From Taeniopygia guttata (lineage: Eukaryota > Chordata > Aves > Passeriformes > Estrildidae): DNA of 64,000 nt. A model generated the notes under the pieces. That model was not told the origin of the DNA, searched no databases, and saw only the letters and a list, made by a program, of their open reading frames with translations. Location: assembly GCF_048771995.1 (NCBI RefSeq), contig NC_133024.1, forward strand, positions 935,001 to 999,000, read 5' to 3'. Made by a program: the position numbers and the translations under genes. The first letter of the stretch is position 1; each line of letters starts with the position of its first letter. This document shows, one piece after another, positions 11,701 through 26,700 of this stretch.

Positions 11701-14700
11701 TAGTTTTCAACTCATTTGATCGGAAGATCTTTAGCTCAGTTTCACATGAGTCAGGGCGAACAATTTCTAGAGGGTCCCCTGGGAACAGCATTTGGATGCT
11801 AAAAGACAAAAGCTCTTCAAGCAACATGACAATAGAAAAGCTAGAGGCATCTTCTGTAGTGTGCAGACAGGGAAGGGAATGGTGGGAAGAAGTGCATGAG
11901 GAGTACAGGGATTTTCCAAAAGAGCGTGTGAGAAAGCAGCCAATAAACTGACAAAGCGTACAGCATCACTTATTTCACAAACAGCATTCAGTCTCTAAGG
12001 TACAAAAAGGGTTTTTTTAGCTTTCAAAACAACTCACAAAGCTGCCAACTGTTACTCAATGCATTATCAAGTTAATGGAGGGAAGGGGTTGGGGTGGGGG
12101 AGACAGGGAAAGAGAAAGCTTTTATCGTCTCCAACACTGACCAAAAGAATGAAGTCACACGTAACAACTTCAGGCACAGGTCAGGGTCCTCCCCTGCAGG
12201 GCAGTGCTTGGCTGGATGAACAGTAAAATAGTAAACAAAAATGTGCATGAAATCCTGCCTTGAGACCTCCATATTCAATAGCTGAGTATTGACAATGGTA
12301 TTAAAAATATATACACCTGGTGTATATGTGAATCTAAGTTAGCCTTTATTTTTCATTCATCTTACCTTTTCCTTTTATAAAAATGAAAAGTTCTACTTAG
12401 TCACCAGCATGTCCCTTACATCCTCATTCTACAGCATTCATTTTATGCTTGCTCTGCTTTATTGATATTGCATTGTGAAATTTTTCTTACCTTTCTTTTA
12501 ACACTGTGATGAAGAAATTTATTATATTAGGCAGATTTCTGCAAAGTAATGCTTAAAATAATTAAATAAACATTTTTTAATATTCACCTTGTAGACTGCC
12601 AAAAGTCAAAATAATCCTAATAAACTGCAACAAAGCTGTCCTGGATTTAGAACATAACATTTAATTTCCTCTGCCTTCGTCCAGTGAAAAACTGTCAAAA
12701 TACTTGCAGTTCTGGCTTGGAACAACAAATGGAATTATTCTCTGACCATGCTCCACTTTACTCCTTTCTCTCAAAAAAATAGGGCAGACACATTATTTAA
12801 GACACAAGTTCAAATGCTGAAAAATTCTCAGGCATTCAGCAGATCTCTCCTTGGTGTTCAGAACAATGTATAGCTACACTCTGATTTTCAGTGCAAAGGG
12901 AGGAAAAAAATTAAGAAATTGAGACCACTATTTGGGACTCAAACAGTAACTGGACAGGACCTTTCCACTAAAAAAAAAAACTTCATTAAAGGCAATTTCT
13001 GCTTTTACTGAAAATTGAAAAGGATTTGTGATACACAGGAGGTAAAACCAAATGATGTAATAGTCTCTTGTTGCCCTAGATACTGTATGAGTGCCCATAA
13101 CAACAGTGATTTTGTTCATAAATATTCTGCACAGCAGTCCTGAAATCCAGTGTATGTTGTGACTAAGCTGGACAAATACCAGAAATATTTGTATGAGATT
13201 ATACATACACATGACTCTTATGCAGGCTCATTACAGGAACCAAAGGAGAATTTTGAAAGGAAAAAAAATTAAAAGCTGCAACCATCCTGAGGAAATCTGA
13301 TAGCAAAGGAAGCAAGGCAGGGGTATCAGAATATTTGCCAGGAAACAAGCAATTTGTTTATACACACCCATTGTTACATCAGCTGTTGTGCTGGAAGTCC
13401 CTATTAATGAGTCTTGAGAAAAGTGGGTTTGTCTTGACTGAGATGGTTCCAAGCTTTATAAGGGCTTCCTAATTTCAAAACTGGTGCTCAGTAGTTCTAA
13501 AATCTGTGCATAAGAAAACCATGAATAGTAAATCATGAGGTGTAATAATGTGGAGCCTTAAGCAGGTTACTGCTCAACAATCCATAATTTTATAATTCCA
13601 GCATTTTAAACTTAACACCTGTTTCTACAGCCAGAAACTTGGTACTGCAGAGAAAGACTGTTAGCTGTTATAAGAAAGGGGGGGAAAAATATGAATAGCA
13701 AACATCTCAGCAAATTCAGTCTCTCAGGTTGAGACTTAAAGGGCTCTAAAGAATTCTGAGGGTTCTGAAACCAGAAAGACACCCATGTTTAGCTATTCCA
13801 GAAATGATAAGACTAACAGAATTTCCTGTCAGAAGCTAGTGGCATGTTACTAAAACAAGGAACATTTACAATCAAAATACCAGTTTCAAGATCTCAGATG
13901 ATGCGAGTTTTACCATTAGCAAAAATAAGTTCTAAAGGATGCAGAGTTATAGCACTTTGTCTCTTTGTGCCTGGTAATTGTCAACAAGAAATTGTTAGGA
14001 AAAAATATCTTTCAAAGACCTGCTTGGTAAATACTGACCATGTATGAACCCCCCAGTCTTTTCCAATATGTTGTTAGATATTGGATTGGCTGCTGTGATT
14101 ACCTCTTCAGGCAAAACATCCCAAAGCCCCACATCCAATACTTATTTAAACTAATTAGCAGGGAAACAAGGGACAAAAAACCTCTAAAATGCTTCTTGAG
14201 CAAAATCAACCCCAAGAATTAGTATATGACTTATGTTTAAGTTGCCCCACTGCATTTTACAAAACTTCCAAAATAGCTGCACCATGCAGCATATATATAT
14301 AATGTGAAAGATAACCCAAACAGTGTAAAATACTGATTTTCAAATTATTATTTGCAAATACTACTGCCATATTTTCATATTTTGTAGCAGATTACCATAT
14401 GTTTACAAAACCCACAAACTTCCCTTTCTCAGAACACATAATTTATTTATTACACATCATTAAATACATGCCTGAATAGGATTTTTGACTAACAGTGTTA
14501 ATCACCCTGAGGCCATGCAATCATAACAAAATAAGGCAATTGTAAAATCACATCTGATCTGTGGCTTTAAATGAAATGCATGTTTCTCAACAAGAAATTT
14601 TGGGGTATTTTTGACCTTCTGAGCAGATGCAATTTAAATGTGGAAGATGATTGACAATACAAGATAACTGAAATATTTCTGCATGCTAGCAAAAGAATAT

Positions 14701-17700
14701 ATCTATGTACAGTGTAACTGCCTATGTATCCAGTTACAATAAGAGAATACTTAGGCACATGGACAGGTAACTAAGTAGGTACTTTATTACACAAAAACTG
14801 AATTAACTTGTATTGGTTTGCAAATAATAAATTAGTAGTAACAGCAAGAGTCCTCTGCCCCCTTATTTTATTTAACATGTATAATAGTCATGATAGGATA
14901 CTACTCTTCCTCAGTCACTCTGCTCTCTGAAGGGAGCAAACAGAGATGGAACAGCACAAAATAAAACATATGCTAACGAGCACTGAAAAACCCAAGACTC
15001 AGAAACGTAAAAGCAACAGAAAAAAATATGAAAAGAACTCAAAAAGAGCTCAGAAAATAATTATTTTTGGTATGGTGGTATATACCAGCCACTCTTATTG
15101 TAAATTTTGACAAAATATTTGAATATTACAGTGTGCTTGAAAAATGCAGGGAAGCTTTAATACATTCGTACACTGAAATCTGCTCCCTGAAACAGCTGCA
15201 GACAGAAACAACCTGTGCACAGAGACAGAAATCTCTCAGCTACATGGCCTTGAGTGGTTTTTCTGCTTAGTCTAAGAAAATACTCATGGTGAGGCTGTTA
15301 GAACAAGTTCATTCATCATCTTAAAAACATTATTTTATTAATACAAAATGCAGTGGATATGACCTTGAGACTGAAGAATACTTACTATATTTTTGGCTAA
15401 AGAACTAGAGATGAGTCAAAAGGAACTTCTTGTCAGTGCCCTGCCCCAGGCAAACAAAACAATCTGTGTGTTTTACAGTCAAGCTCCAGAGGAAGAGGCT
15501 GCTTGCTCATAACTCCCTGGACAGCTTAGAACACGTGCAGGGTTTCCACTCCCACACTGAGATTTCTAGCAGAACCTCTGGTGAAAATCCCCAGCTGATT
15601 CTCCAGCTGCCAATGGAGAATCCATCCAGCTCCAACGCTGCTGGGCACACCAGCACGATGCCATTTCTGAGCATGGTTCAGAGTTCTCTGATTTTCTGAT
15701 CCACATTGCATTAGAAACTGTCCCAGTCCCACAACAACACTCCCACTCTCTGTCTCTCTGGTGGGCAGAATGCCAAAAAGGAGAAAACAGGCTAGATGGC
15801 TCTCACCATTTTAAGCCTTACCCCACAGGCAGCCAAACATTCAAAAACTGCATTTAAAATCTCTACAGATATTTTCTGTGAACCACACAGTTGTCCTTTC
15901 CAGCTTGATCACTTCCTTCTCCTCTCATATACATTAAATACATGTATTTCCAATGAGACATCCATATTCTAATCAGTTTAAAATATGCCACATACAGAGA
16001 AAGGAAGCAGTGTTTTCCTAGGTTGGAACTACAGAGAGATCCTCTTCTCACAGAATATAAAAATAGCAATCAGAATAAAACCAGCTTTAATAAGCAGCAT
16101 CAACAACAAAAACTTTTTGGTATGCAGTCACGAAGTCAAGTGATGCCTCTCCAGGCTCATTAACATTTACTCAGTATTATGTTATATAAATTCTATTTTA
16201 AAATAAAATTTATTTTTAAATAAAATAGTGTGGCCTCAATTACCACAAGAGAATTATTTTGTCAGTCTACAAGTAAATACCACTGTCTTTTTTATGATCA
16301 TTGACGATTAAGCCACAAGGATTTTTTAAGTGGTCACATGTGGTCTTTTTTCTTATTTTAGGCTGAATTAATTTGGCACTGCAACTGTAAAAGTCAGGAA
16401 ATTTTAGCTCACTGGAAATTATTCTAGCAATTCTGTTTTTTCTGAACATACTTAGGGCTAAACATCAGATTTTTATCTGCTTTCACAATCCTGTAACCCA
16501 GGGCTTACTCGTGCACAGTGCCTATAGTATTTCGAATCACCATCCTTAAGTGGCAAGAGTTGTCAAAAGCAAGGGAATCCATTTGTTTATCTTCTTCACT
16601 CAGGAATGAAGAATAACTCCACTGCCTAAAAGTTGAGAATTGGAAAATAAGCCCTGTATATTGTGCTCAATAATATTTTTTCCCTAGCAGATACATCTGA
16701 CACCTGCTCCTTCTGCAAGTGAGCCAAGGCAGGTGAAAAGCAAGGGAGGAACTGTGTAACATTGCTCTTGGTGGACTCTAGAAGGATCAGTAAAAGTATT
16801 GGTGTAGTTGGAAAGTCTGGCCATGCTGATTAACCTGAAAGGAGCAGGCACTTCACTGATACACTTTTCAATCTTCATTGCACAGATTAAATAATGCTGC
16901 TGAAGTTTGACAGCAAAGCAGAGGATCAAAAAAGAAAATTCACTTTGTTTTGCTGACATTGTTGAATGCTTATCTGGCTGCTCCATCACCATATCTTGTT
17001 TAGTCTAACATGAAACTACTCTGCCAGTGAATAAAAACTCCTACTCAAAGCATCTGACTCAGATAAAAGCTAAAAACAGTATTTACTATCAGATATAAAA
17101 CTCTGGGAGAAAAGGTATATTAAAATTGAGAAGAAATTAACATCACAAAAATTTCTCTCTGAGCAGCATTCAACTAGCTTCCCACATATTAAAGCAAATT
17201 TTGGATTGGCCAAGTCTACAGAAAGCTGCAGTCCTTAAAAAACAATATTCAAAACGAGCTGGTCATTGACAAGGGTTCACATTCTGGCTGCATTTGTGGA
17301 CTGCAATTCTAATGAGCAACAAGACCTAAGCCCATGCAAAGATCTGCACAGAGAACAACTTTTAAAAATGGCAAAATAAGATTAAGACCTTAAAAAAAAG
17401 TGCATACTGAGGCTAGTGTTCCTGTCTTGGAAGCTTGGGCTCCTTTTGAGTAAGATATGAAAGATTTGCTTATTTCAAAATTTATTTTCAGGCTTGCTAA
17501 CTACAAACTCTTTAAAAACTCCTAGAAATGGAACCAAAGTCTTCAAACAATATAGAAAATGTATTCATTTACTTTGTTTTATTGACCATGCATGGCGAAT
17601 TTGGAAAACCTGTGTTTCAAGAGAATAATTTTCAAGTGAGTAAATTTATCTGATATCTGGGTAGAGCAGATTCACAGAAGACATTTTTTGTCTCCTTTTG

Positions 17701-20700
17701 TCCACCTGCTTTAGGGTTTTGTGGCTTTGTCTTTTATGTTGATTGTTAAGCTGCAAATCCCAGGATATCCTCATCTTTCATGTTTTAAAGTAGTACATAT
17801 GACAGAAGCAAAACTGCTTATAATACATTCACAATATTCCCTGCTATTTACATGCTTCTTGTGCGAGAGAAAACACATTTTGCTTTGGGAAGATTTTTTT
17901 TTTTTGTTGTTCATGTGACACAGAGGGCATGATATTAGAAAAATTGCATTAAAAGTCCACAGCAGGTGAGCTATATGCATCATTAATTCAAAACACTGTT
18001 TTGCTCCTTGTAGGGGTGGTAGCAGTCCTGTAAATCAGTGCCATTCACAGCCTAGAGAGTTCTGGATTCAGCTGGTTTGGGGGTGGAGGTAAATATCCAA
18101 ACTGACCCTGAGAAAGTTTTCACATACACATGTCTGTGGCAACACACACACAGACACATAACTAAAATTTATTGGGAAACTATTTGGTCCCCAGTACCCT
18201 GTCCAAGTCAAAATGTTCAGGCAGAAGTTAAACCATGAAGCAATCACATCTGCTAAAAAATTTGCCCTCTGCTTTAATATGCATCATTTACATGCTTATT
18301 CAGAAAATTACATTAGTCTGGAAAGATACTATGTGCAAGAATGGTGATGCATGTTTAAAAATCCCAAATAAATACAGACATAATTATACATGTACATAGG
18401 TACACCAATAACCCCTTTCCCAGGGAAAATTTACTTCCCTCCAGCTTTAGGCTTGCATCAATAGGGCTTCCCTCAGCTTTTGTCTTCAGTAGCCATGTGA
18501 GACATAGACCACATCTATATAACAGCCATTTGATGATAAGGGTATTGTTTGAATTCTTTCACTTATTTAATTTGAATTTTCAATGCTAATTGTATCCAAT
18601 TGCACATGGTTATTTTCTCTTTAAATAAAGGTAGCAGGATTCCAGATCATTTTCCTCAGTACCACTGTGGCTGCTAGCACATCCTAGAAACCACAGTGGA
18701 GTGTGCAGAAAGCTTTTCACACCAGTGCTGCTAGCAGAAAGCTACAAATCTCCACCCACTAATATTTCCTGACAGAACCCACAGCTTCAGTCCTAAACTA
18801 AGAAGGGTCAATTGCTGGAATAATCTCTCAGTTCAGAGATTAAAGCCCTGACAATGTAATTCCATTGCTATACAACTTCCACATGGGGAAGGAAAGAGCC
18901 TTTTGGCAGAGAGCAAGCACTTTCCAGAGTAAAAATGTCATTGTTTACTCCTTCCCTTTCAACTCCAGGCAGAGTCACCAAGCCTGCTATGCTTGGACAA
19001 TTGCCTGCTGGTTTGATCAGCCTGAGGCAAGCAGGAGGTGCTTGAAAGCTCATGCAGATCCATTTGTGATACCACAAATGTTTATTTTCTATACAAAGAA
19101 CTATTGACAGTTACTCCAGTTGATTTTTTGAGGTTTTCATATTTAGATAATATTTTGCACTGTTTTCCTTCAGCAATGCAACTAGAGGAGAAAATATGAA
19201 AGTTGTTCTTTGTGCTGTGGCAAAGACGCAGATGCACAATATTTGGTCTAGCTATAGTTCCAAAATATCCTAATGTGGACATAGCTTTTACTGGCAAAAG
19301 AATACTAGTTAATGTCACAGTTTGCTGAATTAGGCTGAGCAGTTTTTCAATAATTTATACTTTTTCCATTTCTACAAGGTTTCAGCTGTCCAACAATTTT
19401 CCTAACCCAAGTGTCCTTTAAATAAATGTGGTCCTCAGCAACAAAAAACAAATCCCAAGTAAGGCCCAGATCCAGGGTAAAATTTACACCATTTAAAGTC
19501 ACTTCCTAAAGAGATGGCTGGACAGAGTGAGTACTTATTTAATAGAGTATGACTGTATCTCAGTTTCTGCTTCCAAGCTTTGTGTTAGAACCCTTTTATT
19601 TGGGCAGGCATACAATAATGACTTTCTGCCATAAAATAAGTATTTCCACATTAGAAACATTTCACTTGTCTCTCCTGAAACCTTTTAATTTCATTCCTGA
19701 ATATTTTACATGGATGTGCATTGCCAAGTTGCAAAACCAACGATCTTTTCTTCAGTTATATTTTTCCCGATAAAACACAGGTGCAATGACGATGATAGTT
19801 GTTTGACTTTAGATAAAGTGTTGGTGAGTGCTGACAACATCCTGAATCCGTGTAAATAGTTTCACTTTTTTCTGACTTGGCACTGCCTAGAATTTGGACA
19901 GGTACATTAACGAAAAAGCACATTACCAACCAAACAAAAAGAGTTTCATTCAGAGGTGTCTCTTTCTTGACAGAGGGCCAAAGAAAGGGAGGATGATCAG
20001 GATTTGAGCTGGTCTCTGTAATGTAGAAAAGACTCCCAGAGAGGGTGGATCATTTCTGTACATTCTGTATATTTCTGTACACTCCATCTTCCCAGTAAGC
20101 AACCCTAATAAACCAAGGCCATATTGCTTCTGATGCAAACTCAGCGGGTACCCACAACAAAACATAACCTGCAGCTCCTGGTTCTTTCTTATCAACTGGA
20201 AAAGAGATGCTGGCTCAGAGATGCCTGGGGACAAGAAACTAGTGCAAGTCATTTAACATCCATTTTATTGCAAAGCCCTGGAGACTGTTTCAGTCCCACA
20301 CCAGGGACAAAGACACGAAAGAATAGTTCTTGGGGGACACCAAAGTTGTAAAATACAGTAAGCTATGTCACAAAGAATTAAAATAGCTGTGGTTTACATT
20401 CCCAACATTTTTAAAGGATATGAATTATTGAAGACCTAGACAATAGAAGTAAACCAGAAAATATATAACACTCAAATTGGAAAATATATTTACTAGTACG
20501 TCAAATAGCTGTTGCATTTTTTATACCTACAGATGTATCAAAATATAATCAATCTAAGCAGACAAATCAATACCAGGTTTCATTTAAGCTTAATTCAAAA
20601 AACATAGAATACAAAGCCTTGTCATTAATAAATAGTGTTTATAGTCATAAGATATGGCCTTACTACAGTGGACAGCACTGTCCAAAAAAACCAAAAGTCA

Positions 20701-23700
20701 CAACTGACACATGAAATAATAGAAAAACAGAACAAAGAAGCAGCTTCACCCCAAAGGAAAATTAATCTTGAAGAAAAAACAGATTAATCTCAACAAAAAT
20801 AGATACTGATAAAAATGAAAATCACAGAAGTTTCAAACTGATAAGCAATGTAAATATGAAACTCAACATCATATCAACATAATTATCTGTTGTTTGACCC
20901 AATTAAAGATATCATAAACATCCATCTTTCTTTTAGGAATTAAGATAAGAACTTTACTTAGTCAAATGGCAAATAAGCTCAGCAGAAACTCCCTAGGAAA
21001 AATTTAATTAGACTTTTCTTTACTTTTACTTTAGAGTCTGTTGTACATCAACACAATGACTAGTAAAGCTAGACACAAACAACAACCAGCTTAACCTAGG
21101 CAGGAATTGCAAACATATTATTGTTCTCATAATTATGTGGATTTTGAATGACATAATCTGTAAGAAAGACTAAAACTAAGACAGCAACTTAAATACATTA
21201 TTTCAGATAATATTTTACAAAACTTTTCTCTTTATAGGCCACTGTTATCAATTGACATCACAAGTGTACACAGAAATGACTCTCTGTTCTGGTCTAAGTA
21301 CTAAAAAGGATTGCTCTGCATATCAACATCTGTAACAGCTTGCTGGCACCCTCCTCAAAATCTGGGGTGGTGCAAGGGGAAAACAATACACAGTCCACTC
21401 AACTCGTGACTGAGGTTCATTTGTTCAGCACCACTGTGACTACATAAGCCATCCTAGTCAGTACAAAAATAAACAAAATAATTAGCAAAGAGGAGAAAAA
21501 AGGTCTGTGGCACCTGTCACTACAATTTCTCAATGCTAATAATTCAGTTCGCTTCTAAATGTTAATTTATTTATTATACAAACTGATTATTTCACTTCCT
21601 ATAGAGGAACTTACACATGCTAGCTACGTTTTTTTACTACATGTAATTAACTAAGTCTGTAGGAAAAGTCAATGTATTTCATTGTTTCATATTAAAGATT
21701 TAACTTATGGAGTGAGAGAGGTCAAATACCTCACCTGACTCATATTACCCTGAAGGAAAATAAACAGAACTAAAGCATTTAAACATTAGATTTTTGGTCA
21801 GCAGTCCAGACTTAGTTAACCAAACAAAAACAAAAAAAAAAAAATTACAAACCCCAGAAAAGCACAACAAGCCAAAACCAAAAATATGCCACTGTGCCAA
21901 ACCAGAGACTTTTCAAAGGATTTTTTTTCACAATTTCCCACAAGAAGAACTGCAATTTCTACAATTTTCCCAAGTCGAAATAAAATAATTCTCACAACAC
22001 AAAATAATGTGGCATTTGATCCACTTGGTGACAGAAATAAAACAATATACAATATACTTAAATAGCTAAACTACAAGATAAATATTAAATAAATAGCTAG
22101 ATAAGCACAGCCATGTTTCAGTGCTTGGCCACATGTTAAGTTTGAAAGGTCTGTTGGGTTGCCATGATGCAGGGCTCTCAGATTACTGGTGGAATTTCTC
22201 AGAGTACATGGATTAGTGTCTTTTTCCGTTAATATGTTTTGCTGAATATGACATTTGCAAGAGGATACGTGTGCGTGAAGCTGCATATGACACGTGAGAA
22301 GATGGAGCAGAGAAGCCGATACAGAAAGAACAAATTCAGTGCTTCATATGGCCTCTTCCAGAATGTCTGGTGACAGCACTACCTGTTTAAGTAATGCCAA
22401 GTGTAATGCCCAACCAATTCAGCTGTTTATTTAGCAAAAGTTGCCAGCAAAGATATCAGCACACAAACCGTACTTACCTGTGCAGTTTGGAGAGCTGCCT
22501 GCTGGGAGTGGAATTGATGCAAACAAGACACTACAGGCTATGAAACAAGCATTGGAAGACAGTTTTAGACACAGATTTGTATTTGGGGTTTCATGGATGT
22601 TAGTGGCTGAATGGGATTTCAACACTCCTAGCTGAAGTAAAGCAATTGTTAATAGATTGTTAAAGTTCACCAGATATGAATCAGTAACTGAGGGTATTGA
22701 ATTAGTCCAGTCTTTAAATTACAGATGCTAATTCTATGCATTTACTTCCATATTCTCAAATTAATGTACTCTCCATATCTATTCATAACATCTCATTTTG
22801 TGTCATTAAAATAGATGTAGTTAGCAATGTAGGAACTAGCTGTGATTCTCTGAACATTGTCTCAGAACACGAGTCCACACAAGCACAATATGTGATCCAA
22901 TTTCTGCATGCCAAAGGGAAAAACAAAAAAGACTACTGGATAGCTTAGCCTGCACAAAACTGCAAAGATTAACTCTCAAAGGTTAAAAATCTTCGAGGTC
23001 TTAAAGATTCAACAAGTTTTGGCCATGGCTAGCACCATATTAAACCATACCAGAGGAATTAACCAGGACAGTCCCATCTGGGAAGCAAACCAGTACCACA
23101 CAGACAGCTTAGAAAGGAAAAGGAACAACACACGAGAGAAGAAGAGGAAAAGTTGCCATTAAATGGTGAGCCAACGAGTCAGCACTCAGACATTCCACTT
23201 TGGGCTGATCTCTCCTCTTTCTTGTGGGGCTTGTTCCTTAGGGGATTTTCTATCAGTCCAGCATGTCAAGAGAGGAGTTTAGAGCAGCAAGAACCAGCCA
23301 TCAGGCCATGGAACCTTGAGCCCTTCCCAAAAGCAACAAGACCTCTATGTTATTTTAGGATTGCTTTTATAAACAAATGATTTTGCAACTTTAAAACAAA
23401 TCTCAAAGAGCATATCTTAAAATTTAAAGAGAAAAAACATAGAAAGAATAACATCTTCATTAGTTCAATCAGTTCTCAAAGGAAGTGACTATGGTAACAA
23501 AAATAGAAAAATTTTATCTGTGTGCACAAATCACTCTGTCACCAATTTTTTCTCCTATCTCAGTATTTCCAAATCATTGTAAATCACCGCACCATAATCT
23601 CCCAGAAAACTGAGATATTACCTAAAAGCATTAAAGTTTTGAAATTATTTGAAAGCAAGTCAGGAAATCGAAAAATATGTCACCTCTTACTCCTTTTGGA

Positions 23701-26700
23701 GCAGCACATTAAGAACTGCAATCTACAAGGCATGAAAACGGTTATCATTCTCATGCGGGATTTTTTTTTTTTTAGTATTAACATCCATAATTTTCTTTGC
23801 CATGGTATGGTTCCAATTCTATTATTCATATATTACAGCCAAAAATATTAAAGGACAACCATGGTTCAATGTTAAGGGCTTCTTGAGGTGAAGTAAAGCA
23901 TTTCAAAATTCACCCTCAAAAAACATGCTAAAATAACATGCATACCCTATAAAAGAATAGCTTTTCTATTAATTAAAGTTTATCACCTTAATCCAGCAAA
24001 AGGCACCAATTCTTAACAGAAAGAACAAAAGCTATTTCTGCTCCTGCCACCTTTCCCTCTTCATTCCTTTTATACTTCTAAACCCTGCTGCGGGCACAAG
24101 TAATTAAAAAAATGAGCTTTCATTACTTGCAGCTTTGTCAGTATCTTACTCAGGTGACAGCAATATACTGCTTTTGAGCATTTTTTGTTTGGTTGAAAGG
24201 GAACCCAAATGTAGGCATTGCTTACATATGGAGTAAATTTAACCAATGATGATTAAATGAGGAAAAGATGGAGAACATTCAAGTTCTTTTTCACCAGATT
24301 ATATTTTGTCACAAACATCATATGCTATTTTTAGGTGAGCAACAATGCTTTTAAGTTTTTGATGTTCAAATCTCTACAGAAGATAGCAGCTGGCTCAGCT
24401 CACGTGTATTAAAAAAGTGAGGGTGCCAATGTGCAGGTTATTTTCAGAAACAACACAAAGATAAGCAAAAGCATTAAGAAGAATCTTAAGATGACTTGAC
24501 TCTTTTACTATCTTCCCTACTGACAACAGGAACATGCCGAAAACATTATATTATTTAACGTTACATTATTTATCAACAGATAAGCTAAAGGAGTTTTTAG
24601 AACACCATCAAAGCAAGCAGGGCCCTTAGATGTTCCTAAATTTTCCTGCAATTAGCCCCCACAGCTTTTTTAAAAATTATAAAACCCCAACCAACAAGTT
24701 AACAGGGCAAGATATTTGTTAGCAACTCACAAAGGTAATTCTACCTCTTTGACTTAGGTTACAAAGTAAAATGTAAATCTCAACTCTAAATAATCACTAG
24801 AACAACAGAATCTGATCCTCCTGTCATCATGCACATACCCACATCAAAAACTCATCATGTCATAGGTATGCCACTACATTGGATTTCTGTGGAAGTGACT
24901 CTTGCAGGCATAATTTATCATTTAAAGATTCTGGAAACATGCTGCAAACATAGCAAATGCAGTCAAGACAGTCAGAGAACCCTTGCTATACCCAGTCACT
25001 GTACCATACTCTTGAAGAAAACATGCTACATCATCTTGTAGCAACAGCTGCATTTGCACAATTGTTTCTGCGTTACTTCTTGTTAATAAAGGCAAGATGA
25101 CAGAAGTAGAATCATGATCATCTTTTCAAAGATTTCCATTCATTGAATTTAATGGGGTTAAAGAATATTTGTTTTTCCAATTTCCCAGTTACACCAATAA
25201 TATTTACAGTTTCTTGGCTTAATTTTCCCTGGGTTCTTGAAAGTTATTGTTGAAGTGAAGTCTTCTGTAGTAATTTGGGATAGCAGTCTAGATGTAACAG
25301 TCTAGTCTGTGCCTTAAGACAGTAGGAATTGACTACTTCCCTGAAATTTCCTTCCCTATTCTCCTATACTGGTGCTTTCTCCTAATTTAAATAGTATGCT
25401 CCTTCTTTGAAGTGCAGGTACCTTTTCTAATGCATCTCCAGGGCACAATGTTAACAATAATATAAGACTTCCAATTAGCATTTGTACAGGTAAAACGTAA
25501 ATTACTTGGAAAGGCATGAGTGAAAAAATTCTCAATTAAGTACCAGCCTAGAAATTCCAGCAGAGTGTGCTGTAGGCTATCTGCTGAAATACATTTGAGA
25601 GTGAGGGAGTAGAAGCAGTGTTGGAAAGGCAGGTAAATGTTTCCCTGCGATTCAAAATGTGAGGTTCAGATAGCAAGGCAGAGCCTGTATACATGCCTCA
25701 AAAAATTCTCAGGTGTTATTATTAATTGCTGAATTTGGTAGCTGTAAAATAATTTTATTTATTTGAAGCCATCACATTTTATTATTCATCTTGAAATAAT
25801 AGAATAGATCAATGTCAGCAAGTAATTTTACTTCTTTATTCAAGTTTATCCTGTTCAGGAGACTAAGCTGGTGAAGCAGATATTGAGAGGAAGGAGGAAT
25901 TCAGCTACTTTATTGACTCTTTCTAGTGTTAGTGTTAGTGATTGGTCTGAACGGAGAGAGTTTAATTTATTTTAGATGGAAAAATTTTCTGTCAATAATA
26001 CCAAAATACTCTTGATACTGTCAGAGTACCATGAAATACTTCTCTTTCACAAAGATTGATCCGTGTTTGTCTGTTGCCTTCCTAATAGTCATTCCTGTCT
26101 GCCAAACTGGTATGCACTACATCAAACTGCCTTTATGTAGAAGTCTTCTGAACTATGTTTGGGTTTGAGTCTCTTATCTTTCCCTTTTGTCCCAAAGCTC
26201 AAAAGATGAAAAGAAAGTAGCATGAGACTTTCTAGACAGATCTCATGAGATAGGCTCAAGTTAACAAACCTTTAGAATCAGGAAGCTGCAGTAGAGCCTC
26301 ACGCATCCTCACACCAAAGAAGACAAAGCAGATGCCCACTTTAAATATGTTCTTTGAAATGCACTATTGAAAGAGGAGCATAAGAAGGAGCTGCTGGAAG
26401 GCACCAGCTGATTAACCAGCACTCGGGCTGGGTGCATTCCAGCAGGTCCTACAGTCTCTCAGTTGCTTAGTCAGATGGCAGGCTATTTTTAAAGACTTGC
26501 TGGTTTGTTGCCAAATGGGATAAAGGGACTCATCTGACTGACAGGAAAGCTTAAATTTTTCCAAGCCTGTCAGGAAAGAAGTCTTGTAGTAAGGGGAAAG
26601 CTTGCACTCTGCCATTTGCCAAAGACAGGACTGACAGGAGGTAAGACTATTAAACAAATGGATCAGCTTTCTTTACTCAGAAGCTGTGCAGGAATGATAG

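Noticed and set aside
22441..22670. Overlapping plus and minus frames of 64 and 79 residues
   Set aside because: No homology was recognised. Only the minus-strand splice-site arrangement was kept, as a low-interest finding.
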